From positions 1 to 21,050 of the forward strand of contig QHTX01000162.1 in NCBI GenBank assembly GCA_003220975.1: DNA of 21,050 bases, written 5' to 3'. The translations under genes and the position numbers were made by a program. Positions 1 through 7,562 of the stretch are shown one piece after another (the stretch's first letter is position 1; each line of letters starts with the position of its first letter). The notes under the pieces are model-generated. The model did not search any database. It saw only the letters and a program-made list of their open reading frames with translations, and was not told the origin of the DNA. Source of the DNA: Gemmatimonadota bacterium (GTDB lineage: Bacteria; Gemmatimonadota; Gemmatimonadetes; Gemmatimonadales; GWC2-71-9).

Positions 1-605
1 ACCTGCGTCTGCACTTCGCTCACCAGGTCGTCCAGCCGCGCCAGATCGGCCGCCGTCTCTTCCAGCCGGCGCTCCGTGCTCTTCTTGCGGTCCCGGTACA
101 AGCCGATCCCGGCCGCCTCCTCGAACAGCGCGCGCCGCTCTTCCGCCTTCTCGGAGAGCAGTGCCTCGATCATGCGCGCCTCCATCACGACGGCCGCGTC
201 GGCGCCGAGCCCCGTGCCGCGCAACAGATCCTGCACGTCGCGCAGCCGCACGGGCGAGCGGTTGAGGAGGTACTCGCTCTGACCGGAGCGCGACAGCCGC
301 CGCGTGACGACGACTTCCTGGTACGCGAGCGGCAGCGTGCCGTCCGCGTTGTCGAACACCAGCGACACCTCAGCGACGTTCACCGGCCGCCGCCCCGTGG
401 ACCCCTGGAAGATCACGTCCTCCATCTTGCCGCCGCGCAGCAGCCGCGGCGATTGCTCGCCCAGCACCCAGCGCACCGCGTCCGAGATGTTGGACTTGCC
501 GCAGCCGTTCGGTCCCACGATGGCCGTGACCCCCGCGTCGAATGGCAGCTCCACGCCGCCGGCGAAGGACTTGAAGCCCGACAGTTCGAGCCGGGTCAAT
601 CTCAT
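1..605 (-). CDS. smc: Chromosome segregation protein SMC, N-terminal part (cut by window edge)
   Basis: SMC is the ATPase that condenses and organises the bacterial chromosome with ScpA/ScpB. Only the first 201 codons lie in the window; the gene runs off the left edge. Translation from the ATG at 605 begins MRLTRLELSGFKSFAGG and shows the Walker A loop GPNGCGKSN at residues 31-39, then AVRWVLGEQSPRLLRGGKMEDVIF, the signature stretch after the P-loop in bacterial SMC head domains. The remainder (YLLNRSPVRLRDV, EEAAGIGLYRDRKKSTERRL) is the end of the N-terminal head and the start of the coiled coil. The start is firm: ATG overlaps the TGA of the upstream SPOR gene as ATGA, indicating translational coupling. 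The family is clear; only completeness is unknown. Confidence 0.97.
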   Translation of the reverse strand, partial: MRLTRLELSGFKSFAGGVELPFDAGVTAIVGPNGCGKSNISDAVRWVLGEQSPRLLRGGKMEDVIFQGSTGRRPVNVAEVSLVFDNADGTLPLAYQEVVVTRRLSRSGQSEYLLNRSPVRLRDVQDLLRGTGLGADAAVVMEARMIEALLSEKAEERRALFEEAAGIGLYRDRKKSTERRLEETAADLARLDDLVSEVQTQ

Positions 606-1894
606 GGTGTGGTCCCCATGCGGGTGACGAGGGTGGCCGGAATGCCGGCCCGTTTCAGCCGCGCCTCGGTGAGCGCCGCCTGCTCCGGGCTCTCGAACGC
701 GCCCACGATGAGGCGGCCGGAATCCCAGGCGATGGCCGGGATCCCCTTGGCCCGGAGGCTGTCCCGGTGCACCGCGCCGCCCAGCAGCAGCGCGTACGGG
801 GCGCGCAGCACGTCGCCCTGGCCGCGGGCGACGAGCCCGTGCTTCCATAACCGCGCCCGCGCTGCGAGGGCCGAGTCGCGCGTGGGATACGCGCCGCCGA
901 GGACGCGGTACCAGACGGTGGCCCCCCCCCGGCGGCCGCTCAGCGCGACCGGTGTCACGAAGGGGGGGATACCCCCTGCCGCGAGCCGGTCGCCGACGGC
1001 CAGCGCCTTGTCGAGCCGGCCGTACGCCGCGAGCTGTACGGTCCACGGCAGCGAATCGCGACGTGGGGCCGGCGTGACCGGGGTGGGGCGGGCGGGGCGG
1101 GCGGGGGCTGCGGGCGGGCCCGGCTGCGCGGCAGGCGGGACGCGCGTCGCGGCACGCTGTTCGGCGCCGCGCGCGAACAGTGCCCAGCCGCCGGCGGCGC
1201 CGGCCGCGAGCGTGGCCGCCACGACCACGGGGCGCGCCCGCCGCCGCGGCGCCGCCCGCACCGCAGGGGCCGCCGAGACGCGCAACGGCCGCGCGTCCGG
1301 CGCTGGCGTCGCCACCGGCGTCCAGCGCTCGCGCACCACGCCCAGCAACGGGATGCCGCGCTCCATCGCCGCGCTGATGCCCTGCCCGATCGACGACTCC
1401 GGCTCGAAGCCGTCGGGTGACAGCACGAGCAGCCCGTCGGGAACGGCAGAGAGTCGCGCCAGTGCGCCGGCCGACAGGTACAGCAACAGCAGCGCTCCCT
1501 CCACGCGGAAGCCGCCGTGCAGCCGCCGCCAGCGTGGATTCGCGAACAGTTCCCCGGCGTGCGACGTCGCGGTCCCTGCGGCGATGAAGAAAACGTGGTC
1601 GATCTCGTGGGCCGCCTTGGTGAGCGACACGTCGTACTCGAAGGCGTCCACGATGCCTTCTGCGGGAGGGGAGAGGCCCGCCACCTCGTGCAGCTTCGGG
1701 TCCTCGAACCACAGGTCCACGAGCGCCACGCGGCGGGCTCCTGTCAGAGCGGCGGCGCGCGCGACGTCCCACGCCGCGCCTGCCGCCCACTTCAGGTCGC
1801 CCGTGGCGGGCACCAGCGCCACCAGCGCCTGCTCCGCGACGAGCGACGGCACCAAGGCGTCGAGCCGCGAGCGCGGCAGCGGGCGGAGCGTCAC
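602..1894 (-). CDS. SPOR-domain membrane protein with a degenerate CpsD/MinD-like P-loop domain
   Basis: The 430-residue protein begins at a GTG that overlaps the previous stop as GTGA and ends overlapping smc as ATGA. Residues about 20-190 follow the order of BY-kinase/CpsD or MinD P-loop domains: strand RRVALVDLWFEDPKLHEVAGL (55-74), then FIAAGTATSHAGELFANPRW (103-122), then IPLLGVVRERW (181-191). The nucleotide-binding residues are lost: the Walker A position reads PATGDLKWAAG (29-39) without GKS/T, and the Walker B position reads ALLLLYLSAG. A single membrane helix (222-241) follows an Arg-rich stretch, then a Pro/Ala linker. Two SPOR-like repeats follow (about 283-355, starting WTVQLAAYG, and about 365-430). 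SPOR domains bind denuded septal peptidoglycan. I infer an inactive ATPase-like cytoplasmic domain tethered to a periplasmic glycan binder, perhaps at the division site. A nine-C run sits at 922-930. Confidence 0.8.
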   Translation of the reverse strand: MTLRPLPRSRLDALVPSLVAEQALVALVPATGDLKWAAGAAWDVARAAALTGARRVALVDLWFEDPKLHEVAGLSPPAEGIVDAFEYDVSLTKAAHEIDHVFFIAAGTATSHAGELFANPRWRRLHGGFRVEGALLLLYLSAGALARLSAVPDGLLVLSPDGFEPESSIGQGISAAMERGIPLLGVVRERWTPVATPAPDARPLRVSAAPAVRAAPRRRARPVVVAATLAAGAAGGWALFARGAEQRAATRVPPAAQPGPPAAPARPARPTPVTPAPRRDSLPWTVQLAAYGRLDKALAVGDRLAAGGIPPFVTPVALSGRRGGATVWYRVLGGAYPTRDSALAARARLWKHGLVARGQGDVLRAPYALLLGGAVHRDSLRAKGIPAIAWDSGRLIVGAFESPEQAALTEARLKRAGIPATLVTRMGTTP

Positions 1895-3324
1895 GGCGTG
1901 CTGGGCTGGTAGATCCAGAAGGGGCGCCCGAGCTTCCGGCCGATCGCGTCCGCCTGGGTCCGGGTCGCGTACGGACCCAGTACGACCCGGTAGCCGTCAT
2001 CGGGGCTCTTGGGCTGCAGCACGCGCGCCGCGAGCCCGGCGCGCGTGAGCTGCTGCGCCATCTCCGACGACCACGCCTCGTTCTGCGACGTGGAGACCTG
2101 AACGTACATGGGGCCGCCCGCGGCGCCCGCCGTGTCGGCGGCGCCTCCCCCCTGGCTCCCGGGCTGCCCTGCCGCAGCCTGCGCATCCGCGAATGCGCCT
2201 CGATAGCCTCCGCGCGGACGCCACGGACTCAGCGTCCACAGGTCCGCCGCCGCTCCCTTCAGCCGCCCCGTCTCGACGAGTGAATCGGGGCGATAGGCCA
2301 CGACGTCGTCTCCCTGACGCACCAGCAGCGACCCGTCGGGCGCGATCGCGGGCAGGTCGGCTCGCCAGCCGCTCGCGACGGCCCCCACCAGCCGCTTCAC
2401 CGGCAGGTCCACGACCCACACCGAGTCTCCCACGGTGGGCCGCGCCAGCAGCCAACGCCCCAGCGGGTCGAGCCGGATCGCGGCAGCGGGGAGGGGGAGC
2501 GCGATGCCGTCGATCTCCGCGCGCTCGAAGCGGTCGATCGCGGCGAGGCCGGGCTCGGTGCGCCGCGTGACATAGATGCGGTGGCCGGACGGCGAGAAGG
2601 CCAGCTCCCGGGGATGATCGCTCAGCGCGACGAAGGCCGGCTCGCGGCGGCCCAGCGGATCCATGAGCAGCACTCCCGAGTCGCTCGACACCGCGAGCAG
2701 GTCGCCCCAGCGCGTCGCGGCGACGTCGCCCCCCGTCGGGATGGGCCGGCTCGCGGCGGGCTGATCGGCGGCGGCGGTGAGGAGCTTCGGCGCGTCGACG
2801 GCAACGAGGCGCTGGTCGGCGGCGCCGAACAACTGGTGCGGCAGGCTCGGCAGCGGCTGGGCCCAAGCGACCCGCAAGCGTCGCGCGAGCGACACCACCC
2901 GGCGCTTCGCGTCCACCGTGAACAGCGTGCCGTCGGGTCCCAACGTCGCCTGTTGCACCGCCGTCGCGACCGTGTCCACGCGGGCGCTCCCCAAGTCGAC
3001 CGCCAGGACCTCGCCCTTGCCGGTCACGACGTAGAGAAACTCCGCCTCCGCGTCGAGCCCGACGACCCGCCCGACGGGGGGCAGCCTGCCTCGGATCATG
3101 TCCGGGACCTCGACCAGGGTGGAGAGGCGATACACCCGGGGGATGCCCCCCTTGGCCGCGACGCGGATCGCCACGGCGCCGCTACGGGCCCCGGCCATCT
3201 GGCGACTAACAGCTTGCGATGCTTGTGGTTGCGTGGTCTGGGCCGATGCGGCAGCGGGCGCCCGGGACCGGCAGCCCCAGAGCGCTAGGCTGGCGAGAAG
3301 AAAACAGGCTCGGCGGGTACGCAA
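1891..3324 (-). CDS. Lipoprotein with beta-propeller-like repeats and C-terminal SPOR domain
   Basis: From the TTG at 3324 this is 477 residues: MRTRRACFLLASLALWGC gives a compact lipoprotein signal with the lipidated Cys at 18, so it is probably anchored to a membrane in the periplasm. The middle holds propeller-like strands (VGLDAEAEFLYVVTGKGEVLAVDL, FSPSGHRIYVTRR, LDPLGRWLLARP, IAPDGSLLVRQGDDVVAY). The last about 75 residues form a SPOR domain (MYVQVSTSQNEAWSSEMAQQ to YRVVLGPYATRTQADAIGRK). An in-frame TTG at 3369 would add 15 residues. That extension is translated from a GC-rich stem-loop and has no Shine-Dalgarno, whereas GAGG stands five bases before the TTG at 3324, so I prefer the shorter form. 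The stop overlaps the next SPOR gene by four bases. Function beyond septal or cell-wall association is unknown. Confidence 0.8.
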   Translation of the reverse strand: MRTRRACFLLASLALWGCRSRAPAAASAQTTQPQASQAVSRQMAGARSGAVAIRVAAKGGIPRVYRLSTLVEVPDMIRGRLPPVGRVVGLDAEAEFLYVVTGKGEVLAVDLGSARVDTVATAVQQATLGPDGTLFTVDAKRRVVSLARRLRVAWAQPLPSLPHQLFGAADQRLVAVDAPKLLTAAADQPAASRPIPTGGDVAATRWGDLLAVSSDSGVLLMDPLGRREPAFVALSDHPRELAFSPSGHRIYVTRRTEPGLAAIDRFERAEIDGIALPLPAAAIRLDPLGRWLLARPTVGDSVWVVDLPVKRLVGAVASGWRADLPAIAPDGSLLVRQGDDVVAYRPDSLVETGRLKGAAADLWTLSPWRPRGGYRGAFADAQAAAGQPGSQGGGAADTAGAAGGPMYVQVSTSQNEAWSSEMAQQLTRAGLAARVLQPKSPDDGYRVVLGPYATRTQADAIGRKLGRPFWIYQPSTP

Positions 3325-3327
3325 AAT

Positions 3328-3362
3328 GGCCTCGCCGGACAAGATAGGCAACCGGCGAGGCC
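3328..3362 (-). terminator. GC-rich stem-loop between the outer-membrane fusion gene and the SPOR lipoprotein gene
   Basis: An 11-bp perfect stem (GGCCTCGCCGG / CCGGCGAGGCC) encloses a 13-base loop and is followed on the minus strand by ATTTTG. It begins 27 bases after the stop of the upstream gene. The U run is only four long, so termination would be weak. The 3' arm also contains the GAGG that best serves as ribosome-binding site for the TTG at 3324, so the structure may instead control translation of the lipoprotein. The stem is directly visible; its role is inferred. Confidence 0.45.
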
Positions 3363-3388
3363 AGGACAAGTGTTTTGGCGATGCGGAG

Positions 3389-6300
3389 TTAGAACGTCGG
3401 CCCGAGACTCACCGTCCAGTAGGGAGAGTTGTGCGGCCGGTCGAGCGGCTTGGTGTAGTCGAACCGCAGCACCACGAACCCCAGGAAGTTCATCCGGATC
3501 GAGCCGCCCCAGCTCTTGAGGGGCACGCGGCAGACCTCGGGGTCGGGGTTGCTGCACGCGCTCTGGCGCAAGCGCACCTGGGATCCGTTGTTCCACGCCA
3601 GTCCCACGTCGTAAAACAGGGCGCCCTCGATCGGCGGCAGCCCCACGGGCAGGAACCCGAGCACCACGCTCCGAGTGAGTGGGAAGCGCAGCTCAGCGTT
3701 GAACACGCCGATGCTCGACCCGATGAGCTGGTCGAGCGCCGGGCAGCCGGTGGGGCCCGTGCTGGTACTGTCGGCGGTGACGCACTCGTTGTTGAGGAGG
3801 GAGCCGGCGGTGTAGCCCCGAATCAGCTCGGTGCTGCCGAGGAACTGGGGAAACAGATCGGCGTCCCGCCCGCGGCGGCCGTAGACCAGTCCGCGGAAGG
3901 CGAACGTGAACGGCCGCGCGAAGAAATAGCGGCGCACGTCGGCCAAGCCCTCCGTGAACTGCCAGTTGCCGAAGCTGGGCGAGATCTGGAGGCGGGAGCG
4001 CGCGCCGGCGAACGGCCCCACCCAGCCGAACAGGGTGTTGTCGTGCACCAGCGCGACCTGCGGCCCATAGTAGCTGACGGACCCCAGGTCCTGGGTCCGG
4101 GAATCGGAGACCGGCTCGCAACCGACGTTGTACACGCACCCATAGTCCTGCTGCAAGATAGACTGGTCGATGTTGGCGAAGTGCCCGCCGAGCTCGACGC
4201 GCGTGAACCGGTTTAACGGGTAGTAGCCTGCCGCGAACACGTCGCGAACGATGAACCGCTCGATCTGCGCTGTCTGAATGTAGTCGTAGGGGCTGGCGCC
4301 GGTGGTCTGCACGGGCGACGGCAGGTAGAAGTAGTATGGCGTCTGCGACGCGCCGGCCAGCCAGTTGAGTCGGTGCGACTGGTTGAGATAGGCGGCGAGC
4401 ACCTGCGCCTCGGCGAGGCGGCCGTTGACCGCGCCCGCGAACGCCAGCGTGTGGTTCCCCAGCATGTCCGAGAGCACGATCGCGGTCCCGCCGAAGAAGC
4501 CCCGTCCGAAGTTGTCGCGCTCGTACCCGATGGTCGGCCGCGCCACGTAGTCGGGCGAGAAGCGCGTGTGGTACGGCTTCAGCGTGAATTCGTTCGTGTC
4601 GGGGAGCGCCGGGGACGAGTCGATCAGCGATTTCACGGACACCGGCGCCGGCGCGGACGAGTCGGGCGTTCCCGGCGCTGCCGGAGCGCTGGACGCGCGG
4701 AAGCCCGTCGGCGTGCGGTACACCGACCCGCCGGCACGGGGCTCCGGCACCTGGGCGGTGCCGCCCGGCGCGGTGGATGCAACTGCCGTGGAAGGGGTCG
4801 CCGGCCGGCGTTGCGCCGCGAGCAGCGAAGCCAGCGGCGGGTTCGCGGGCGGCTGGTACGGCTGACGCTTTAGCGACCGCGGGTTGTCGAGCCCGTACAC
4901 GTTGTACTCCCCCTCCTCGTAGTAGGCGAAGGCGAGGCGGTCGGCCTCGTGCGCCCAGGAGAGGCAGGGAGACAGCGGCGTGATGCCCGTGACGCCCGTA
5001 TACACGTCGGTGAGCTGGTAGACGTTGCCGTCGGCGAAGTCGTACAGGAAGATGTTGCTGATCCCGGTGCTGCGGTCGGACACGAAGGCAAGCGATCGAC
5101 CGTCCGGCGCCCACACCGGATTGATGTTCTTCCCCTGATCCATGTGCTTGAGCAGCTCGATCCGGCCGTCGGCCAGGTGGTACAGCCCGATCCGCATGTT
5201 GCCGAACTTGAGCGTGCCGAAGTCCGTCTCGCCGCCGCGGTCGGTGGTGAACGCGATCGTCTTCCCGTCGGGCGACCACGCGGGGTCCAGGTCCGCATAC
5301 TTGTCGTTGGTGAGGCGCCGCAGGTCCGAGCCGTCGGCATTCACGATGAACAGATCGGACAGGCCGCCGTCGTATCCGGTGAACACGAGCTGCTTCCCGT
5401 CGGGCGACCAGGCGGGTGTGGTGAGCCCGTTCAACGGGATGGCGATGCGCCGCACCTCGCGGTCCCGCTTGACGTCGAGGATCACGAGGTCGTCGCGGTC
5501 CTTGTGCTTCGCGGCGATGGCAAAGTAACGGCCGTCGGGCGAGAACGAGCCGGCAGAATAGATGAACCGCAGGCTCTCGAAATTGCTGTTGAGCGTGGAC
5601 TTGACGAGCCGCCGCTTCACGCGGCCGGTCTCGGCGTCCGCGAGGTAGAGGTCCACGAAGAACGAGTTGCGCTCGCTGAAGTAGGCGATGTCGCGCCCGT
5701 CGGGGCTCAGCGCGGGGGCGAGGTGGAGCGTGCCGTCCGAGCGCTTCTTGGTGAGGACTGGCTGCGCGATGCGCCGGGCTTTGTAATGCTCGGCGAGCTG
5801 CGGCAGATACGTCGTCTGGACGGCGTCTCGCCACTCGTTGAAGAGGTCGTCGAGCGAGATGCCGAGCGCCCGCTTGACGGCGCCCTCGACGCCGCTCGAC
5901 ACCGAGGCCTGCAGGATCTCCCCGATCGCCTCGTCGCCCCACTTCTCCCCCATGTAGGCCCAGATTGCGTGCCCGAAGTAGTAGGGGAACACCTCGTCGT
6001 AGGTCAGTTGCCGCGTGGTCGGCAGGTGCCCCTCGAGCGCCGCGTCCCGCAGCCACATCGCGGTGTGAGGATCGATCGGTCCGACGGAGAGATACTCTGC
6101 CATCCCCTCCATGAACCAGAGGGACGGGTTCACGTTGATGAGCGGCTGTACCCCGGCGCCGATGCGGCCGCGGCTGAACACGTCGTACTGGAACTGGTGC
6201 ACCATCTCGTGCCCGATCACGTGCTCGAGCTCGGCGTAGGAGCCTGTGAAGGGGAGGACCATGCGGTGCTTGAAGAACTCGGTGACGCCCCCCAGACCCT

Positions 6301-6619
6301 CGCCCGTGGCGTCGATGATGTTCGTCTGCTGGAAGTCGGACTGCGACGCGTACAAGATGATCGGCTTCCGGGCCTGGAACTGGTGATGCAGGATGCGCGA
6401 CAGCCGCGCGTACCACCGCTCGGCCATGCGCGCCGCGTCGAGCGCTCCTGCCCGCTCGGCCGGATAGTAGTAGACCTCGAAGTGCTCGGTCTGGATGATC
6501 CGGAAATCGAAGTTCTGGTACTGCACTTTGTTCTGGCCGAAGTACTGCGCCGCGAGCGGTGCCGCGCCGAACAGCGCGAGCGCCACCGCGACTCCGCCAA
6601 TGCGTCGCATGAACCTCAT
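3389..6619 (-). CDS. Outer-membrane fusion: MA-type metallopeptidase, TolB-like propeller, Omp85-like barrel
   Basis: This 1076-residue exported protein has a signal peptide ending near PLAAQ (residue 25). Residues about 40-270 look like a Peptidase_MA_2-type gluzincin: HEMVH at 137-141 and EGMAEY at 171-176 supply the zinc ligands and general base. Residues about 290-580 carry six TolB/PD40-type blades (FSPDGRYFAI, AWSPDGKQLVF, AWSPDGKTIAF, VWAPDGRSLAFVSDRS and relatives). A Pro/Ala/Thr linker leads to a C-terminal barrel-like region (about 690-1076) that ends RMNFLGFVVLRFDYTKPLD to VSLGPTF, with the terminal Phe typical of outer-membrane barrels. The ATG at 6619 overlaps the rsfS stop as ATGA. 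The ATG at 6610 has AAAGG at better spacing (nine bases) and removes three residues. Substrate is unknown; surface or periplasmic proteolysis is inferred. Confidence 0.88.
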   Translation of the reverse strand: MRFMRRIGGVAVALALFGAAPLAAQYFGQNKVQYQNFDFRIIQTEHFEVYYYPAERAGALDAARMAERWYARLSRILHHQFQARKPIILYASQSDFQQTNIIDATGEGLGGVTEFFKHRMVLPFTGSYAELEHVIGHEMVHQFQYDVFSRGRIGAGVQPLINVNPSLWFMEGMAEYLSVGPIDPHTAMWLRDAALEGHLPTTRQLTYDEVFPYYFGHAIWAYMGEKWGDEAIGEILQASVSSGVEGAVKRALGISLDDLFNEWRDAVQTTYLPQLAEHYKARRIAQPVLTKKRSDGTLHLAPALSPDGRDIAYFSERNSFFVDLYLADAETGRVKRRLVKSTLNSNFESLRFIYSAGSFSPDGRYFAIAAKHKDRDDLVILDVKRDREVRRIAIPLNGLTTPAWSPDGKQLVFTGYDGGLSDLFIVNADGSDLRRLTNDKYADLDPAWSPDGKTIAFTTDRGGETDFGTLKFGNMRIGLYHLADGRIELLKHMDQGKNINPVWAPDGRSLAFVSDRSTGISNIFLYDFADGNVYQLTDVYTGVTGITPLSPCLSWAHEADRLAFAYYEEGEYNVYGLDNPRSLKRQPYQPPANPPLASLLAAQRRPATPSTAVASTAPGGTAQVPEPRAGGSVYRTPTGFRASSAPAAPGTPDSSAPAPVSVKSLIDSSPALPDTNEFTLKPYHTRFSPDYVARPTIGYERDNFGRGFFGGTAIVLSDMLGNHTLAFAGAVNGRLAEAQVLAAYLNQSHRLNWLAGASQTPYYFYLPSPVQTTGASPYDYIQTAQIERFIVRDVFAAGYYPLNRFTRVELGGHFANIDQSILQQDYGCVYNVGCEPVSDSRTQDLGSVSYYGPQVALVHDNTLFGWVGPFAGARSRLQISPSFGNWQFTEGLADVRRYFFARPFTFAFRGLVYGRRGRDADLFPQFLGSTELIRGYTAGSLLNNECVTADSTSTGPTGCPALDQLIGSSIGVFNAELRFPLTRSVVLGFLPVGLPPIEGALFYDVGLAWNNGSQVRLRQSACSNPDPEVCRVPLKSWGGSIRMNFLGFVVLRFDYTKPLDRPHNSPYWTVSLGPTF

Positions 6620-7038
6620 CCTTTCGACCGGCCCCCCCGGCCCAAGCCGCCCGGAGTCACGGCACCGAGCACCGGTGCGTCGCTCCAGAGGCGCTCCAGC
6701 TGGTAGAACTCGCGCAATTCGGGATGAAAGACGTGTACGACGAAGTCCACGTAGTCCAGCAGCACCCAGCGGCCCTGGCCCAGCCCTTCGACGTGATGGG
6801 GAGCGATGCCGCGGGGCGCCAACGCCGTCATCAAGTGCTCCGCCATCCCGCGCACGTGCGCGTCCGAAGTGCCCGATACGATCACAAAGTAGTCGGCCGC
6901 GCCGGTCAGGCCTCTCAAGTCCAGCACCAGCGGATCGATCGCCTTCCGGTCCGCCAACGTCTCCGTCACGAGCCGCAGGGCCGCGAGCGCGTCCGCGCCC
7001 GGCCGCACCGCCGGGCGTCCGCTCCGCCTGCTAGTCAT
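6616..7038 (-). CDS. rsfS: Ribosomal silencing factor RsfS
   Basis: RsfS binds ribosomal protein L14 on the 50S subunit and blocks subunit joining when nutrients are short. The 140-residue product carries the family core: DPLVLDLRGLTGAADYFVIVSGTSDAHVRGMAEHL, then GQGRWVLLDYVDFVVHVFHPELREFYQLERLW. The length is slightly above the usual 105-130 because of a basic, Arg-rich N-terminal extension and a Gly/Arg-rich tail. The start is ATG at 7038, preceded only by a weak GGGG. It follows rplI after 66 bases and overlaps the next gene by four bases, so it probably belongs to the ribosomal-protein operon. Confidence 0.96.
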   Translation of the reverse strand: MTSRRSGRPAVRPGADALAALRLVTETLADRKAIDPLVLDLRGLTGAADYFVIVSGTSDAHVRGMAEHLMTALAPRGIAPHHVEGLGQGRWVLLDYVDFVVHVFHPELREFYQLERLWSDAPVLGAVTPGGLGRGGRSKG

Positions 7039-7104
7039 AGCGCCCCGCCGACCCGTTTGTTCCGTGTCCCATCGACAGATATGGCCATGATCGGCCTTAC
7101 GTGG

Positions 7105-7548
7105 CTACTCCTTGACGACCGTCACGCGAATCTCGGGATGCACGTCGGGATGCAGCTTGATCCCGACCCGGAACTCGCCCAGCTCGCGGATCGGCTCCGG
7201 GAGGTCCACCTTGCGCTTGTCCACGTGGATGCCGAGCTCTTCCAGCTTGCGCTGGATGTCGCTCGCCGTGACCGAGCCGTACAGCTTGTCCTCCTCGCCC
7301 ACCTTCACCGTGAAGCTGAGCTGCACCTCGGCGACCCGGGTCGCCTCGGTCTCGGCGGCGCCCTTCTCCGCGGCTCGCTGTTTGGCGATGCGCTCCGCCT
7401 CGTAGGTGATCTTCTTCTTGTTGGCCTCCGTGGCCGGGTAGGCGAGCCCCTTGGGGAGGAGGTAGTTCCGGGCGTAGCCGTCCTTCACTTTGACGACCTC
7501 CCCCGCCTTCCCTAGGTGCTGCACGTCTTCTCGCAGGATGATCTCCAT
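7105..7548 (-). CDS. rplI: 50S ribosomal protein L9
   Basis: L9 binds 23S rRNA at the base of the L1 stalk and limits frameshifting. The 147-residue product is the normal length and starts with the family signature MEIILREDVQHLGKAGEVVKVKDGYARNYLLPKGLA. A charged connecting helix (about 45-75) and the C-terminal domain (KLYGSVTASDIQRKL to VGIKLHPDVHPEIRVTVV) follow. The ATG is preceded by GGGG and AGAGG. The gene lies 14 bases after a membrane-protein gene and is part of the rpsF-rpsR-X-rplI-rsfS run. Confidence 0.98.
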   Translation of the reverse strand: MEIILREDVQHLGKAGEVVKVKDGYARNYLLPKGLAYPATEANKKKITYEAERIAKQRAAEKGAAETEATRVAEVQLSFTVKVGEEDKLYGSVTASDIQRKLEELGIHVDKRKVDLPEPIRELGEFRVGIKLHPDVHPEIRVTVVKE

Positions 7549-7562
7549 GGTCCCCGTTTCCT

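Noticed and set aside
3693..6416. 907-codon minus-strand frame inside the outer-membrane fusion gene
   Set aside because: Arg/His/Ala-rich shadow of the frame carrying signal peptide, HEXXH and propeller repeats.
7083..7096. GGCC-flanked inverted repeat after rplI as a terminator
   Set aside because: Only a four-base stem and no U run; too weak to call.
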